This document shows positions 52,874 through 61,287 of a DNA stretch of 64,000 bases, one piece after another. Each line of letters begins with the position of its first letter. Position 1 is the first letter of the stretch. Origin of the DNA: Sphingomonas trueperi (GTDB taxonomy: Bacteria; Pseudomonadota; Alphaproteobacteria; Sphingomonadales; Sphingomonadaceae); NCBI RefSeq assembly GCF_011927635.1, contig NZ_JAATJB010000008.1, positions 115,872-179,871 on the forward strand. Direction: 5' to 3'. A program made the position numbers and the translations under genes. The notes under the pieces were generated by a model. The model was not told the DNA's origin. It was given only the letters and a program-made list of their open reading frames with translations, and made no database searches.

Positions 52874-53920
52874 ATGACCAAACCAAGCCGGCGCAGCCGG
52901 GGCAGCATCACCGTACAGGACGTGGCCCGCGAGGCAGGCGTATCCGCCATGACCGTGTCGCGCGTCGTCAACGGCGGCACCAATGTGCGCGAAGCGACTC
53001 GCGAAGCCGTGCTCGCGGCGATCGCCAAGCTCAACTACTCGCCGAACAGCGCCGCACGCAGCCTGGCCGCAGGGGAGGCGACCCAGATCGGGTTGCTCTA
53101 CTCGAACCCGTCGGCCGCCTATCTGTCGCAATTCCTGATCGGCGCGCTGGCCGCGGCGCGGCGGGCAGGGTGCCATCTGGTGCTCGAGGCCTGCGAAGGC
53201 GAGCGCGCCGAGGAGCAGGCCGAGGCGACCCGCGGCTTCGTGCAGACGCATGTGCAGGGCGTGATCCTGCCGCCGCCGCTCTCCGAAGTGACGGCGGTGC
53301 GCGACGAGCTGGAAGCGGCGGGCATCCCCTGGGTATCGGTGGCGATGGGCCTGCCCCCCGAGGGCAGCCTCAACGTCCGCATCGACGATTTCGCCGCCGC
53401 CTGCGCGATGACCAAGCACCTGCTCGACATGGGCCACCGCCATATCGGCTTCATCCGCGGCAATCCCAATCAGACTTCCAGCGCCGAGCGCTATCGTGGC
53501 TTCTGCGCGGCCATCGAGGAAGCAGGGCTCGACCTGGCCGCGATGCCGGTGGAGCAGGGCTATTTCACCTTCCGCTCCGGCATCGTCGCCAGCGAGGCAC
53601 TGCTCGACCTGCCCGACCCGCCAACCGCGATCTTCGCCAGCAACGACGACATGGCCGCGGCCGCGGTGGGCGTGGCGCATCGCCGCGGGTTGCACGTGCC
53701 GCAGGACTTGAGCGTCGTCGGGTTCGACGATACCGCGCTCGCCACCACCATGTGGCCCGAGCTTACCACCGTCCGCCAGCCGATCGCCGCAATGGCCGAG
53801 GCGGCGCTGACCATGCTCCTCGACGAGCTGCGGCCGCGCGGGCAGATCACCGAGCCCGAACAAGTGCTTGCACATCAGCTCATCGTGCGCGAATCCTGCG
53901 CGCCGCCGCCCAAGCGATAG
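52874..53920 (+). CDS. LacI-family transcriptional regulator of the xylan/xylose locus
   Basis: A 348-residue repressor. The DNA-binding domain (TVQDVAREAGVSAMTVSRVVNG, shown in parts: TVQDVAREAGVS, MTVSRVVNG) is followed by the hinge LNYSPNSAARSLAAG and a periplasmic-binding-protein-like effector domain (RIDDFAAACAM, GFIRGN, IFASNDDMA, VVGFDDTA). It sits between GH3 and the sugar porter, in a region with five copies of one palindrome, so it is the probable repressor of the locus, with xylose or an oligomer as inducer; the effector is inferred. Its start has GGAGGGGGG upstream. Confidence 0.9.
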   Translation: MTKPSRRSRGSITVQDVAREAGVSAMTVSRVVNGGTNVREATREAVLAAIAKLNYSPNSAARSLAAGEATQIGLLYSNPSAAYLSQFLIGALAAARRAGCHLVLEACEGERAEEQAEATRGFVQTHVQGVILPPPLSEVTAVRDELEAAGIPWVSVAMGLPPEGSLNVRIDDFAAACAMTKHLLDMGHRHIGFIRGNPNQTSSAERYRGFCAAIEEAGLDLAAMPVEQGYFTFRSGIVASEALLDLPDPPTAIFASNDDMAAAAVGVAHRRGLHVPQDLSVVGFDDTALATTMWPELTTVRQPIAAMAEAALTMLLDELRPRGQITEPEQVLAHQLIVRESCAPPPKR

Positions 53921-53986
53921 GACAACGCTGGCAGAATCTTGCGTGAACGCAGCTGCCGGCTTGCTTTTCCTGGTTGCACGGGCCAG

Positions 53987-54000
53987 CGTTACCGCTAACA
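53987..54000. promoter_or_regulatory. Weak LacI-type operator before the sugar porter
   Basis: CGTTACCGCTAACA, read on the other strand as TGTTAGCGGTAACG, agrees with TGRTAGCGCTAYCA at most positions. It is 36 nt before the porter start. Confidence 0.45.
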
Positions 54001-54036
54001 AATCGGCCCAACTTCCCGGGCTAGGAGAGGGATCGG

Positions 54037-55443
54037 ATGAATCAGACGGCGGAGCGGGCCAATATCGGCCTGATCGGCGCCATCGTGGCCGTAGCCACGA
54101 TCGGCGGATTGCTTTTCGGATATGACAGCGGCGCGGTGAACGGCACCCAGCCGGGCCTGCAGGCCGCGTTCGCGCTCGATGAAGCCGGGCTCGGCTTCAC
54201 CGTCGGCTCGCTGCTGATCGGCTGCGTCGCGGGCGCCTTCTTCGCCGGCACGCTGGCGGACCAGATGGGCCGCCGCAACGTGATGCGGCTCGCCGCGCTC
54301 CTCTTCCTCGGCGGCGCGCTCGTCCAGGGCTTTGCGCACGACCATACGATCTTCGTCATCGCCCGGATCGCCGGCGGTATCGCGGTCGGCGCCGCATCGG
54401 TGCTGTCGCCCGCCTATATCTCCGAAGTCGCCCCTGCGAACATTCGCGGCCGGATGACGACGGTGCAGCAGATCATGATCATCTCCGGACTCACCGCCGC
54501 GTTCGTGGTCAACTATTATCTGGCCGGCGCGGCCGGTGCCTCGACCAACAAGTTCTGGGCCGGCCTCGAGGCCTGGCGCTGGATGTACCTGATGCAGGCG
54601 CTGCCGGCGGCGGTGTTCCTGGTCGCCTTGTTCTTCATTCCCGAAAGCCCGCGCTTCCTGGTCGCCAAGGGCCGCACCGAGGAAGCTACCAAGGTGCTGA
54701 CCGACCTGTTCGGCCCGGCCACCGCGCGCACCAAGCTGGAGGAGATTCGCGCCAGCTTCACCGCCGATCACCGCCCGAGCTTCCGCGACCTGATCGACCC
54801 GCGCACCGGCAAGATCCGCACCATCCTGTGGGCGGGCCTGGTGATCGCGGTGTTCCAGCAGCTCGTCGGCATCAACGTGATCTTCTACTACGGCTCGACG
54901 CTGTGGCAGCTGGCCGGCTTCACCGAAGCGGATTCGCTGCTGATCAACATCGTCTCGGGCGCGGTCTCGATCGCCGCCTGCCTCGTCACCATCGGCCTGG
55001 TCGACAAGATCGGCCGCAAGCCGCTGCTGCTGATCGGCTCGGCGGGCATGGCGGTGACGCTGTTCGTGCTGGTCTATGCCTTCGGCCATGGCTCGCTCGA
55101 CGCCGCCGGCAAGTTGGTGCTCTCGCCCGAACTCGGCAAGATCGCCGTGGTCGCCGCCAACCTTTACGTGATCTTCTTCAACGTCAGCTGGGGCCCGGTG
55201 ATGTGGGTGATGCTCGGCGAGATGTTCCCGAACCAGATCCGCGGCTCGGCGCTTGCCGTGTGCGGCTTCGCGCAGTGGTTCGCCAACTATCTGATCGCGC
55301 AGAGCTTCCCGGTGATGGCGTCCAAGCTCGGCTTGGCCGCCAGCTACACCTTCTACGCTGTCTGCGCGGCGGTCAGCTTCTTCCTCGTCCTGAAGTTCAT
55401 CAAGGAAACCAAGGGCAAGGAACTCGAGGCGATGGAGGGGTAA
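54037..55443 (+). CDS. MFS sugar:proton symporter (sugar porter family)
   Basis: A 468-residue protein with 12 membrane helices. Family motifs: GGLLFGYDSGAVNG, DQMGRRN, IAGGIAVGAAS, the PESPRFL motif after helix 6 and DKIGRKP. It resembles XylE/GLUT-type porters and probably imports D-xylose released by the hydrolases; glucose or arabinose are alternatives. GGAGAGGGATCGG precedes the ATG. The gene lies between the LacI-type regulator and xylD. Confidence 0.92.
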   Translation: MNQTAERANIGLIGAIVAVATIGGLLFGYDSGAVNGTQPGLQAAFALDEAGLGFTVGSLLIGCVAGAFFAGTLADQMGRRNVMRLAALLFLGGALVQGFAHDHTIFVIARIAGGIAVGAASVLSPAYISEVAPANIRGRMTTVQQIMIISGLTAAFVVNYYLAGAAGASTNKFWAGLEAWRWMYLMQALPAAVFLVALFFIPESPRFLVAKGRTEEATKVLTDLFGPATARTKLEEIRASFTADHRPSFRDLIDPRTGKIRTILWAGLVIAVFQQLVGINVIFYYGSTLWQLAGFTEADSLLINIVSGAVSIAACLVTIGLVDKIGRKPLLLIGSAGMAVTLFVLVYAFGHGSLDAAGKLVLSPELGKIAVVAANLYVIFFNVSWGPVMWVMLGEMFPNQIRGSALAVCGFAQWFANYLIAQSFPVMASKLGLAASYTFYAVCAAVSFFLVLKFIKETKGKELEAMEG

Positions 55444-55483
55444 GACGAAGGCGCGTCGATTGGGACCCGCCCTTCGTTACGCC

Positions 55484-55577
55484 GTCATCCCGGCGAAAGC
55501 CGGGATCCATTCGCCTCTCGGTCGAAGCAAGAGCGGCGACGGAGGCCATAATGGACCCCGGCTTTCGCCGGGGTAAC
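55484..55577. repeat. REP doublet (family A, copy 2)
   Basis: Hairpins ATCCCGGC-GAAA-GCCGGGAT (55487-55506) and CCCCGGC-TTTC-GCCGGGG (55556-55573) point in opposite directions, about 50 nt apart. It lies between the porter and xylD genes and is close to copy 1 in sequence. Confidence 0.8.
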
Positions 55578-55651
55578 GTCTTCGGGGAAGCGAGGGGCCC
55601 TGATCGGCGCGACCAGCGAGTACCCTTCGAGTTTTGGTTTGGGAGAATATC

Positions 55652-57427
55652 GTGACCCGCACGCCCGTCCGTCCGTTCCGATCGCGCGAATGGTTCGCCG
55701 CCCCCGGCCGCGCCGACATGGCCGCGCTCTATCTCGAGCGGTTCATGAACTACGGCATCACGCCGGCGGAGCTGACCTCGGGCAAGCCGATCATCGGCAT
55801 CGCCCAGTCCGGCAGCGACATCGCGCCGTGCAACCGCATCCACCTCGAGACGGTGAAGCGCGCCCGCGAAGGCATCCTCGCGGCGGGCGGCATTCCGATG
55901 GAGTTTCCGCTCCACCCGATCTTCGAGAATTGTAGGCGTCCGACCGCCGCGCTCGATCGCAACCTCGCCTATCTGGGCTTGGTCGAGATCCTCAACGGCT
56001 ATCCGATCGACGCGGTGATCCTCACCACCGGCTGCGACAAGACCACGCCCTCGTCGCTGATGGCCGCCTCCACCGTCGACATCCCGGCGATCGTCCTCTC
56101 GGGCGGGCCGATGCTCGACGGCTGGCACGAAGGCGAACTGGTCGGCTCGGGCACGGTGATCTGGCGCTCGCGCCGCAAGATGGCGGCGGGCGAGATCGAC
56201 GAGGCCGAGTTCCTCCGCCGGGCGATGGAGAGTGCGCCCTCCTCGGGCCATTGCAACACGATGGGCACGGCCTCGACGATGAACAGCATGGCCGAGGGGC
56301 TGGGCATGAGCCTGCCCGGCTGCGCGATGATCCCGGCGCCCTATCGCGAGCGCGGGCAGATCGCCTATGAGACCGGCCGCCGCATCGTCGAGATGGCCTA
56401 TGAGGACCTTCGCCCGTCGAAGATCCTCACCAAACAGAGCTTCCTCAACGCGATCAAGCTGCTCACCGCGATCGGCGGTTCGACCAACGCCCAGCCGCAC
56501 CTCAACGCGATGGCGGCGCATGCCGGCATCACCATCACGCCCGAGGACTGGCAGACCGGCTATGACCTGCCGCTGATCGTCAACATGCAGCCGGCGGGGC
56601 AATATCTGTCCGAGCGCTTCCACCGCGCAGGCGGCATCCCCGCGGTGCTCAAGCTGCTGGTCGATGCCGGCATCCTCGACGGCAGCGTCGCGACCTGCAC
56701 CGGCCGCACCATGGCGGAGAATGTCGCCGAGGCGCGCGTGCTGGATGCGGACGTGATCTTCCCCATCGACAAGCCGTTGATGGAGAAGGCCGGTTTCCTG
56801 GTGCTCACCGGCAATTTGTTCGACATGGCGATCATGAAGACCAGCGTGATCTCCGAGCAGTTCCGCGCGCGCTACCTCTCCACCCCGGGGCAGGAGGGCG
56901 TGTTCGAGGTCCGTGCGGTCGTGTTCGACGGATCGGACGATTATCACCACCGGATCAACGATCCGGCGCTCGCCATCGACGACAATTGCATCCTGGTGAT
57001 CCGCGGCGCGGGCGTGCTGGGCTGGCCGGGCTCGGCCGAGGTGGTCAACATGCAGCCGCCCGACGCGCTGCTCCAGAAGGGCATCCAGAGCCTGCCGACG
57101 CTGGGCGACGGTCGCCAGTCGGGTACGTCGGACAGCCCCTCGATCCTCAACGCCTCGCCGGAGAGCGCGGCGGGGGGCGGCCTTTCCTGGCTGCGCACCG
57201 GCGACGTGATCCGGATCGACCTCAACCAGGGCCGTGTCGACGCGCTGGTCGAGGCCGACGAGATCGCCCGCCGCAAGGGCGAGCCGGCGCCGCCGATCCC
57301 GCCGAGCAACACGCCGTGGGAAGAACTGTACCGCGAGAAGTCGGGCCAGCTGCACGAAGGCGGCGTGCTGGAGTTCGCGACCAAGTATCGCGGCACCGGG
57401 CTGAAGGTGCCGCGGCATAATCATTGA
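55652..57427 (+). CDS. xylD: D-xylonate dehydratase (IlvD/Edd family)
   Basis: A 591-residue dehydratase that converts D-xylonate to 2-keto-3-deoxy-D-xylonate. Cluster ligands lie in FENCRRPTAAL, TTGCDKTTPSS and GHCNTMGTAST; the IlvD/Edd core continues with CTGRTMAENV and SDSPSILNASPES. The N-terminus (RFMNYGITPAELTSGK) and length are like XylD of the Caulobacter Weimberg pathway. The start is GTG 55652 with GGGAG seven nt upstream. It has no own operator of the locus type visible, so it may be transcribed from the porter promoter through the repeat. Confidence 0.93.
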   Translation: MTRTPVRPFRSREWFAAPGRADMAALYLERFMNYGITPAELTSGKPIIGIAQSGSDIAPCNRIHLETVKRAREGILAAGGIPMEFPLHPIFENCRRPTAALDRNLAYLGLVEILNGYPIDAVILTTGCDKTTPSSLMAASTVDIPAIVLSGGPMLDGWHEGELVGSGTVIWRSRRKMAAGEIDEAEFLRRAMESAPSSGHCNTMGTASTMNSMAEGLGMSLPGCAMIPAPYRERGQIAYETGRRIVEMAYEDLRPSKILTKQSFLNAIKLLTAIGGSTNAQPHLNAMAAHAGITITPEDWQTGYDLPLIVNMQPAGQYLSERFHRAGGIPAVLKLLVDAGILDGSVATCTGRTMAENVAEARVLDADVIFPIDKPLMEKAGFLVLTGNLFDMAIMKTSVISEQFRARYLSTPGQEGVFEVRAVVFDGSDDYHHRINDPALAIDDNCILVIRGAGVLGWPGSAEVVNMQPPDALLQKGIQSLPTLGDGRQSGTSDSPSILNASPESAAGGGLSWLRTGDVIRIDLNQGRVDALVEADEIARRKGEPAPPIPPSNTPWEELYREKSGQLHEGGVLEFATKYRGTGLKVPRHNH

Positions 57428-57466
57428 TCGGGAAGGGGTGGGGGTCACCCTTTCCTCCAGTCCTCC

Positions 57467-57561
57467 GTCATTCCCGCTCAGGCGGGAATCCATTTGCCAG
57501 GACGCCGGGGGAAAGAGCCTCGGCATCAGCGCCAATGGATCCCCGCCTGCGCGGGGATGAC
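57467..57561. repeat. REP doublet (family A, copy 3)
   Basis: Hairpins ATTCCCGC-TCAG-GCGGGAAT (57470-57489) and ATCCCCGC-CTGC-GCGGGGAT (57539-57558), inverted to each other; shares the inner words with copy 4. Lies 39 nt after xylD. Confidence 0.8.
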
Positions 57562-57637
57562 GATGGTGGTGTGGCGAGCGGCGTCCGCTTGTCTGCGACC
57601 CAACCGCACCTCCGGCCCATTCCGGAGATGGAAAGTG

Positions 57638-57651
57638 TCACTCGCCAGTGA
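57638..57651. promoter_or_regulatory. Candidate TetR operator
   Basis: TCACT-CGCC-AGTGA, a perfect inverted repeat 27 nt upstream of the TetR-family gene, suits autoregulation. Confidence 0.45.
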
Positions 57652-57678
57652 TAGTTAACCATCGCCAACAACAGGGGG

Positions 57679-58311
57679 ATGGACGGGGTGGACGAGACGG
57701 CACCGGCGAAGCGGCCGCGCAATGCGGCGAATACGCGGGGCGTGATTCTGGCGGCAGCCAAGGCGCTGCTCGCCGAACAGGGCTTTGCCCGCTGGGGCGT
57801 GAACGCGATCGCGCGTGCCTCGGGCTATGACAAGCAGCTGATCTACCGGTATTTCGGCGGCATGGATGGGCTCGCCGAGGCGATCGCTACCGATGTTTCC
57901 GCTTGGATGGAAACCGCGCTGGTGCGCCCCGAGAACGTGCCTCCGCCGGCCAGCTATGCCGAGATGATGGCGCGCGTCGCGGTGGCGCTGCTCGATGCGC
58001 TGCGCAGCGATCCGCTGGCGCAGAAGATTCTCGCCTGGGAGCTCTCCGCCCCCTCCAAGGTCGCCACCGCCTTCACCGAGGCACGCGGCAAGGCGCTGAG
58101 CGCCTGGATCGCCCGCGAGCGCGGCACGCTGCAGCGCCCGACCGGGATCGACGCGCCGGTGCTCAATGCGCTGCTGATCGCCGCGATCCAGCAGCTGGTG
58201 CTGTCGGGGGCGCAGAGCGGGCGGTTCCTCGGGCTGGACCTGAGCGAGGAAGCCGGCTGGGAGCGGGTTCGCGGCGGCATCGCCGAGCTGACCAAGGCGA
58301 TGTTTCAGTAA
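57679..58311 (+). CDS. TetR/AcrR-family transcriptional regulator
   Basis: A 210-residue regulator with an N-terminal TetR helix-turn-helix (ILAAAKALLAEQGF, then NAIARASGYDKQLIYRYFGG) and a helical C-terminal ligand domain. It lies between xylD and the convergent xylC, so it might respond to a pathway intermediate, but the target is unknown and its own operator candidate is unlike the LacI-type sites. ATG 57679 has CAGGGGG upstream. Confidence 0.85.
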   Translation: MDGVDETAPAKRPRNAANTRGVILAAAKALLAEQGFARWGVNAIARASGYDKQLIYRYFGGMDGLAEAIATDVSAWMETALVRPENVPPPASYAEMMARVAVALLDALRSDPLAQKILAWELSAPSKVATAFTEARGKALSAWIARERGTLQRPTGIDAPVLNALLIAAIQQLVLSGAQSGRFLGLDLSEEAGWERVRGGIAELTKAMFQ

Positions 58312-58321
58312 GCGCAAGCGT

Positions 58322-58353
58322 TTCCTCCCCGAGCTTCGCCCGGGGAGGAATTT
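58322..58353. terminator. Terminator between TetR gene and xylC
   Basis: TTCCTCCCC pairs with GGGGAGGAA around an 11-nt loop and is followed by TTT on the plus strand. It lies 11 nt after the TetR gene and just before the xylC stop, so it can serve both. Confidence 0.65.
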
Positions 58354-58357
58354 GGCT

Positions 58358-59251
58358 TTACGCCCCCACGCGGATCATCGTGCCCTTCTGCCCGGCCACC
58401 GTCACCCGGAAGCGGAACAGGTCGCCCGAGCCCGGCCGTGCGGCCTTGTCCTCGGCCGAGAGGTGCTTGTTCGCCGTGGTGGCATAGACCGTCTTCAGGT
58501 CCGGCCCGCCGAACGCGATCTTGGTGATCGCATCGACTGGGAAGGGCACGGTCTCGACCAGCTCGCCCGCCGGCGAATAGCGGCGCACCGCAGAGCCGGC
58601 GTACAGGCTCACCCACACAAAGCCTTCGCTGTCGACGCACGGGCCGTCGGGGAAGCCCTCGCCGTCGGCGATGCGGACGAACTCGCGGCGGTTCACCAGC
58701 GCGCCCTCCGCGTCGATGTCGCAGGCATAGATCACCTGGCCAAGCGTATCGACATGGTAGAGAATCTTGCCGTCGGGCGAGACCGCCGGGCCGTTGGTGA
58801 TCGAGACCTTGGGGGCGGAAGCCACGCAGGTCCCGTCGGCGGCGAGGCGATAGATGGTGCCGCTGGCCTCGCTCTCGCCGTCATCCATCGTGCCGAACCA
58901 GAGGCGACCTTCGGAATCGACGGTGCCGTCGTTGAGCCGGTTGCCGGGCAGGCCGGGCTCGGGGTCGACCAGCGGGGTGAAGCTGCCGTCGGCGGGGTCG
59001 AACTTGGCGAGCCCGGTCTGCAGCCCCGCGACGAAGCCGCCGCTGGCGCAGGGCAGCGCGAAGCCCACCTGTGCCGGCGCATCCCAGCTCTGCTTGGCGC
59101 CGGTGGCGGGATCATAGCGGTGGATCTTGTGGCTCTTGATGTCGACGAACCACAGCGCGGCGTCGCGCTCCACCCAGACGGGGCCTTCGAGAAGCGGGGC
59201 AGCGAGCCCCCACACGCTCTCCGGCGCCGATACCACCACTGTGTCGGTCAT
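58358..59251 (-). CDS. xylC: D-xylono-1,5-lactonase (SMP-30/gluconolactonase family)
   Basis: A 297-residue six-bladed propeller. The metal-binding Glu in LLEGPVWVERD, Asn in RLNDGTVDSEG and Asp in FPDGPCVDSEG are present. It hydrolyses xylonolactone made by XylB to xylonate. The ATG at 59251 has GGAG upstream and starts 1 nt after the xylB stop. It is the third gene of the leftward xylX-xylB-xylC operon. Confidence 0.9.
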   Translation of the reverse strand: MTDTVVVSAPESVWGLAAPLLEGPVWVERDAALWFVDIKSHKIHRYDPATGAKQSWDAPAQVGFALPCASGGFVAGLQTGLAKFDPADGSFTPLVDPEPGLPGNRLNDGTVDSEGRLWFGTMDDGESEASGTIYRLAADGTCVASAPKVSITNGPAVSPDGKILYHVDTLGQVIYACDIDAEGALVNRREFVRIADGEGFPDGPCVDSEGFVWVSLYAGSAVRRYSPAGELVETVPFPVDAITKIAFGGPDLKTVYATTANKHLSAEDKAARPGSGDLFRFRVTVAGQKGTMIRVGA

Positions 59252-59252
59252 C

Positions 59253-60050
59253 TTATCTCCAGCCCGCATCCACGAAGAATTCGTGGCTCGTTATCAGGCG
59301 CGCGTCGTCCGATGCAAGGAACAGCGCCGCGGCGGCGATGTCGTCGGGGACGAGGCGACCGGGCAGGCACTGCGCCTTGACGATCTCGGCCTCGCCCTCG
59401 GGCGTGTACCACTTCATCTGGCGCGGCGTCTTGACGTTGCCGGGGACGATGCAGACCGAGCGGATGCCGTCCGGGCCGAGCTCGCGCGCCAGGCTGCGGG
59501 TGAGGCCCTCGATTGCCGCCTTGGCGGTCTGGTAGAGCGTCAGCTCCTCGAGTGCGAGGTGCCAGGAGATCGAGCCGAGGTTGATGATCACGCCGGCGCG
59601 CTTCGCCTTCATCGCCGGGATCACCGCCTGCGCCATGAAGAACTGGTGACGCAGGTTCACGTTGATGCGGTTGTCCCAATATTCCGGGGTCACCTGCTCG
59701 ATCGTGTGGCGGTCGTCGTTGGCGGCGTTGTTGAGCAGCACGTCGAAGCCGCCCTCGGCGTCGATCAGCGCCTGCACCTGCGCCTGCGCGGCGCGGACGT
59801 CGGTGAGGTCGACCTTGTAGAAGCGCGGCGCGATCGCGGCGCCCGACAGGCTGGCGACCAGCGCCTTGGAATCGTCCTCGGCGATGTCGAAGAAGGTCAC
59901 GTCCGCGCCCTGGCGGACGAACCCCTCGACCAGCCCGGCGCCGATCCCCGACCCACCACCGGTGATCAGGATGCGCTTGCCCTTCAGGCTCGGATAGACG
60001 GCACGCTCAGCGGCCGGAATCGGGCCCTGCTGGAGATCGGCTTGCGACAT
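59253..60050 (-). CDS. xylB: D-xylose 1-dehydrogenase (SDR family)
   Basis: A 265-residue SDR with cofactor motif ITGGGSGIG, NNAANDDRH, Ser in LGSISWHLAL and YQTAK (YxxxK). The stretches YWDNRINVNLRHQFF and PGNVKTPRQMKWYTPEGEA are very close to xylose dehydrogenase XylB of Caulobacter; it oxidises D-xylose to xylonolactone with NAD+. ATG 60050 has AAGGGTG upstream. It is 8 nt after xylX and directly before xylC. Confidence 0.93.
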   Translation of the reverse strand: MSQADLQQGPIPAAERAVYPSLKGKRILITGGGSGIGAGLVEGFVRQGADVTFFDIAEDDSKALVASLSGAAIAPRFYKVDLTDVRAAQAQVQALIDAEGGFDVLLNNAANDDRHTIEQVTPEYWDNRINVNLRHQFFMAQAVIPAMKAKRAGVIINLGSISWHLALEELTLYQTAKAAIEGLTRSLARELGPDGIRSVCIVPGNVKTPRQMKWYTPEGEAEIVKAQCLPGRLVPDDIAAAALFLASDDARLITSHEFFVDAGWR

Positions 60051-60058
60051 GGACACCC

Positions 60059-61189
60059 TTACGCGTTGGAGAGAAGGCCGCGGGCGGCGAGGTTGCGCAT
60101 CAGATCGCGGATGCCGAACGTCCAGGGCGCGGCGGCCTTCGACGTGGTGACGCGGTTGACGAGCGTGCCGAGCTTCGGCGTCGAGATGCGGACGACGTCG
60201 CCCGCCTTGTGGGTGAAGCCGCGGCCGGGATGGTCGCGGTCCTGCACCGGCGCGAACAGCGTGCCGAGGAACAGCGCGAAGCCGTCCGGATACTGGTGCT
60301 CGCTCAGCGTCTGGCGGACGAGATCGGTGGGATCGCGGCTGATCTCGCTCATCTTGTTGGTGCCCGAGAGGCGATAGCCCTCCGGCCCGTCGATGGTGAG
60401 GTCGACCACCGCGCCGCGCACGTCGTCCATGGTGAAGTTGTCGTCGAACAGGCGGATGAACGGTCCGATCGAGGTCGACGCGTTGTTGTCCTTCGCCTTG
60501 CCGAGCAGCAGCGCGCTGCGGCCCTCGAAGTCGCGCAGGTTGACGTCGTTGCCGAGCGTCGCGCCCTTGATATTGCCATTGCGGTCCACCGCGAGCACGA
60601 TTTCGGGCTCGGGGTTGTTCCAGTCGCTGTCCGAGCGGATGCCGATCTCGGCGCCCCAGCCCATCGCCGACAGCACCGGCGCTTTGGTGAACACTTCCGC
60701 GTCCGGCCCGATCGCGACTTCGAGATATTGCGACCACATGCCGGCATCGATCAGCGCGGCCTTGAGGCTGGCGGCTTCCTCGGTGCCGGGGACGACCGCG
60801 CGGATGCCCGAGCCGACCTTGGCCTCGAGGTCGCCGCGGATCTCGGCCGCCTTGGCCGAATCGCCGCGGGCGCGCTCCTCGATCACGCGCTCCAGCGCCG
60901 AGACGGCGAAGGTGACGCCGCAGGCCTTCACGCACTGCAGGTCTACCGGCGCGAGGATCGCCGGCGCCGATTCGGTGCCGAGCGCCTCGACGCTGCACAG
61001 CAGCTCGCCGCCGAGCGTGGCGATGTCGTCACGCTCCAGCAGGTCGGCGACGGTGGGCGCGGTGGCCGACACGTCGATCACCTGGCCGTCGCGGAGGATC
61101 ACGGGGCTGGGGCCGGCAGCGGTCTGCACACGACCGACCAGAATCGCCTGCGCATGATCGGCAGGCAGCATGTCTCTAAGCGCTTCCAA
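60059..61189 (-). CDS. xylX: 2-keto-3-deoxy-D-xylonate dehydratase (FAH family)
   Basis: A 376-residue fumarylacetoacetate-hydrolase-fold enzyme. VKACGVTFAVSALERVIEE, WNNPEPEIVLAVD, NDVNLRDFEGRSALLL and QDRDHPGRGFTHKAGD are typical of XylX. It dehydrates 2-keto-3-deoxy-xylonate to 2-oxoglutarate semialdehyde. A TTG at 61189 has AGAGG just upstream and is my preferred start; ATG 61171 (MLPADH) is the alternative. A LacI-type operator lies 30 nt before the TTG. The normal next gene xylA (semialdehyde dehydrogenase) is missing from this operon. Confidence 0.92.
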   Translation of the reverse strand: MEALRDMLPADHAQAILVGRVQTAAGPSPVILRDGQVIDVSATAPTVADLLERDDIATLGGELLCSVEALGTESAPAILAPVDLQCVKACGVTFAVSALERVIEERARGDSAKAAEIRGDLEAKVGSGIRAVVPGTEEAASLKAALIDAGMWSQYLEVAIGPDAEVFTKAPVLSAMGWGAEIGIRSDSDWNNPEPEIVLAVDRNGNIKGATLGNDVNLRDFEGRSALLLGKAKDNNASTSIGPFIRLFDDNFTMDDVRGAVVDLTIDGPEGYRLSGTNKMSEISRDPTDLVRQTLSEHQYPDGFALFLGTLFAPVQDRDHPGRGFTHKAGDVVRISTPKLGTLVNRVTTSKAAAPWTFGIRDLMRNLAARGLLSNA

Positions 61190-61218
61190 GGGACCTCTCA
61201 CCAACTCGTTTCGGATTG

Positions 61219-61232
61219 TGATAGCGCTACCA
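61219..61232. promoter_or_regulatory. LacI-type operator before xylX
   Basis: TGATAGCGCTACCA, 30 nt before the xylX start, the exact reverse complement of the site before GH3. Confidence 0.7.
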
Positions 61233-61287
61233 TTGGCGCTCGGCCAAGGCAAATGTCAAGAAGGGCATAGCCGGGTTCAGCGCCGTT

